NCBI GenBank assembly: GCA_900552565.1
Contig: USAK01000038.1
Location: forward strand, 1 to 15,482
DNA: 15,482 bases
Direction: 5' to 3'
Source: an uncultured Selenomonas sp.
GTDB taxonomy: Bacteria; Bacillota; Negativicutes; Selenomonadales; Selenomonadaceae
Below the pieces are notes generated by a model that made no database searches, was not told where the DNA came from, and worked only from the letters and a program-made list of their open reading frames with translations. This document shows positions 14,300 through 15,482 of the stretch, piece by piece (position 1 is the stretch's first letter; every line of letters begins with the position of its first letter). The translations under genes and the position numbers were made by a program.

Positions 14300-15297
14300 A
14301 TGGCAGGCAGGAAGCGACGCGGTTGGAACAAGTACATCGCGGATTACGACAAGCTGCGGATGTTCCTGCGGTACATCTCGTATGGCTGCTATCACAAGCA
14401 ATACCTCGCACGTCAATTGGGACAGAGTGCGCGGAGTTATGAGGACAACTGGGCGCGGGTGCGGTCCTTTCTGTCGGAGGACCGTCTGCAGGCGGTGCGG
14501 CAGGGCCACCGCGAGATCCACAGCTTCAAGGGTGATTCGTATCACAGCGCGTTCAACGACCTCGCGCATAGGTATGCCATCAAATCGTTGAAGAGCTCGT
14601 CTGGCTCCGCGCGATGATCGAGGATCCCGGTGCAGCCTTCCTGCTGCCCGACGATCTGCGCAAGAAGCTGCGCCAAACGCTCGCTGCTATCCCCGAGTGG
14701 CCGCGCGACACAATCTGGCAGACGGTGCAGGAGCAGGGCGATGACCGCACGGCCCTGCAGGGGCACCTCGCTGCCATCTGGCAGGCCCTGCGCGAGAAGC
14801 ACCATCTCGCCTATGCCAACCGCGACAGCAGCGGCCAGCTCCACGAGGGAATCTGCTCACCCTGCCGCCTCGAGTACGACGCAGCGGCCAACTGCTACGA
14901 TCTCATCATCTGGCAGTCCGACGAGGCACGCGCCATCAAGATGCGCGTTGCGAGACTCGCGTCGGTCCAGTGCCTTGATGTGCCCATTCCCGCGGGTACC
15001 GAAACATCCTTCCAGCAGTTCCTCGCGAGCCGCCGCCAGAGCGTGACCCTGCGCATCGAGCGTCAGAACAACGCCGTCGAGCGCAGCTTCATGATGTTCG
15101 CGAGCTACGACAAAGAAGCCAGCTACGACGAGGAGACAGACACCTATACCATACAGCTCTACTATTACGATTTCGACCGCCGCGAGATCCTGCAACAGAT
15201 CCTCTCCCTCGGCGCCGCCGCCACCGTCCTCGCCCCCGCAGACATGCGCGAAGCCATCATCGAGCGCCTGCAGGCCGCCTGGCAGAACCTACAGTAG
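14300..15297 (+). pseudogene. WYL-domain transcriptional regulator gene with a frameshift
   Basis: The first part (from ATG 14300) is basic and helical, with MAGRKRRGWNKYIADYDKL and RMFLRYISYGCYHKQYLARQ, fitting an N-terminal winged helix-turn-helix. After LAHRYAIK the frame breaks near 14573-14586. The next frame reads QIVEELVWLRAMIEDPGAAF upstream of its first ATG at 14614 and continues to 15297. That second part has the WYL-type ligand-sensing region (SPCRLEYDAAANCYDLIIWQ, then IKMRVARLASVQCLD) and a WCX-like C-terminal part (RRQSVTLRIERQNNAVE to IIERLQAAW). WYL proteins usually sense nucleotides or other small ligands and control stress or defence genes. GGAAGGGG eight bases before ATG 14300 sets the start. 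As read, the DNA-binding and sensing halves are in different frames, so the gene is broken or contains a sequence error. The restored length would be about 332 residues, normal for the family. Confidence 0.78.
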
Positions 15298-15482
15298 ATG
15301 GTGCGCTTCAAATTTTAGAGGAGTTTTTTAGTTGTGTAGCGAATTTCAAGTTTGGTCTACTCTTTTGTCCATATCCGGTACCCTACGGGAACCGCCATAT
15401 AGCGGATAAGCGGAGCTTTTCCTTCACGCTGGTTCAGGACAGGGACACTCAGTGTCAAACTGACGAAGCAATGACCGTTTAC
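15298..15482. other. Gene-free structured end of the window
   Basis: No gene is visible. Nested inverted repeats stand out: CGGTACCC (15376-15383) / GGGAACCG (15387-15394) with one mismatch, enclosed by TATCCG (15372-15377) / CGGATA (15403-15408), and a perfect GACACT-C-AGTGTC (15444-15456). Read on the minus strand the window begins GTAAACGGTCATTGC. IS66-type ends begin with GTAA, so this could be the edge of a mobile element, but the match is only a few bases. Confidence 0.35.

Overview
The window is ordinary-looking chromosomal DNA from a high-GC, Firmicutes-type bacterium. Strong AGGAGG-like ribosome binding sites, the presence of DUF1848, WYL and YbjJ-type MFS genes, and a GGDEF/EAL protein of the style common in Selenomonas relatives make a Negativicute (Selenomonadaceae such as Selenomonas or Mitsuokella) the best guess. 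That placement is an inference from gene style, not a database result. I found no rRNA, tRNA, CRISPR array, prophage or intact transposase.

Layout. 1-1500: a divergent pair, an HxlR-family thiol-type regulator (minus) and a YgiD/LigB extradiol dioxygenase (plus), sharing a compact intergenic region with two overlapping opposed promoters and inverted repeats, closed by a terminator. 1500-4060: a solo IS200/IS605-type right end (omega-RNA 3' hairpin) followed by a decayed GGDEF/EAL/PAS/GGDEF gene with an apparent internal deletion, a frameshift and a lost 3' end. 4046-4684: an M20 amidohydrolase gene, truncated at exactly the same point and facing the GGDEF gene tail-to-tail. 4900-6054: a YbjJ-type MFS transporter; a bidirectional terminator separates it from a flavoprotein gene (6119-6775), itself downstream of a membrane-anchored metallophosphoesterase (6843-7982). 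8234-11131: a large protein with a zinc ribbon at each end and Sel1/TPR-like repeats between. 11308-12023: a nitroreductase gene broken by a one-base frameshift. 12192-14107: a two-gene operon, a methyltransferase-like protein with a cysteine cluster followed by a DUF1848 protein carrying a C-terminal CX3CX2C motif. 14300-15297: a WYL-domain regulator gene broken by a frameshift. 15298-15482: a structured gene-free stretch.

How the genes fit together. The HxlR/dioxygenase pair looks like a small catechol or quinone response module. The flavoprotein, the nitroreductase and the HxlR pair all point to electrophile or redox stress. The DUF1848/methyltransferase-like operon is the best candidate for an undescribed biochemical function, and the double zinc-ribbon protein is the most distinctive architecture. 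Three frameshifts and one tail-to-tail truncation in 15 kb suggest either a decaying accessory region or a draft assembly with errors; reads would decide between them.
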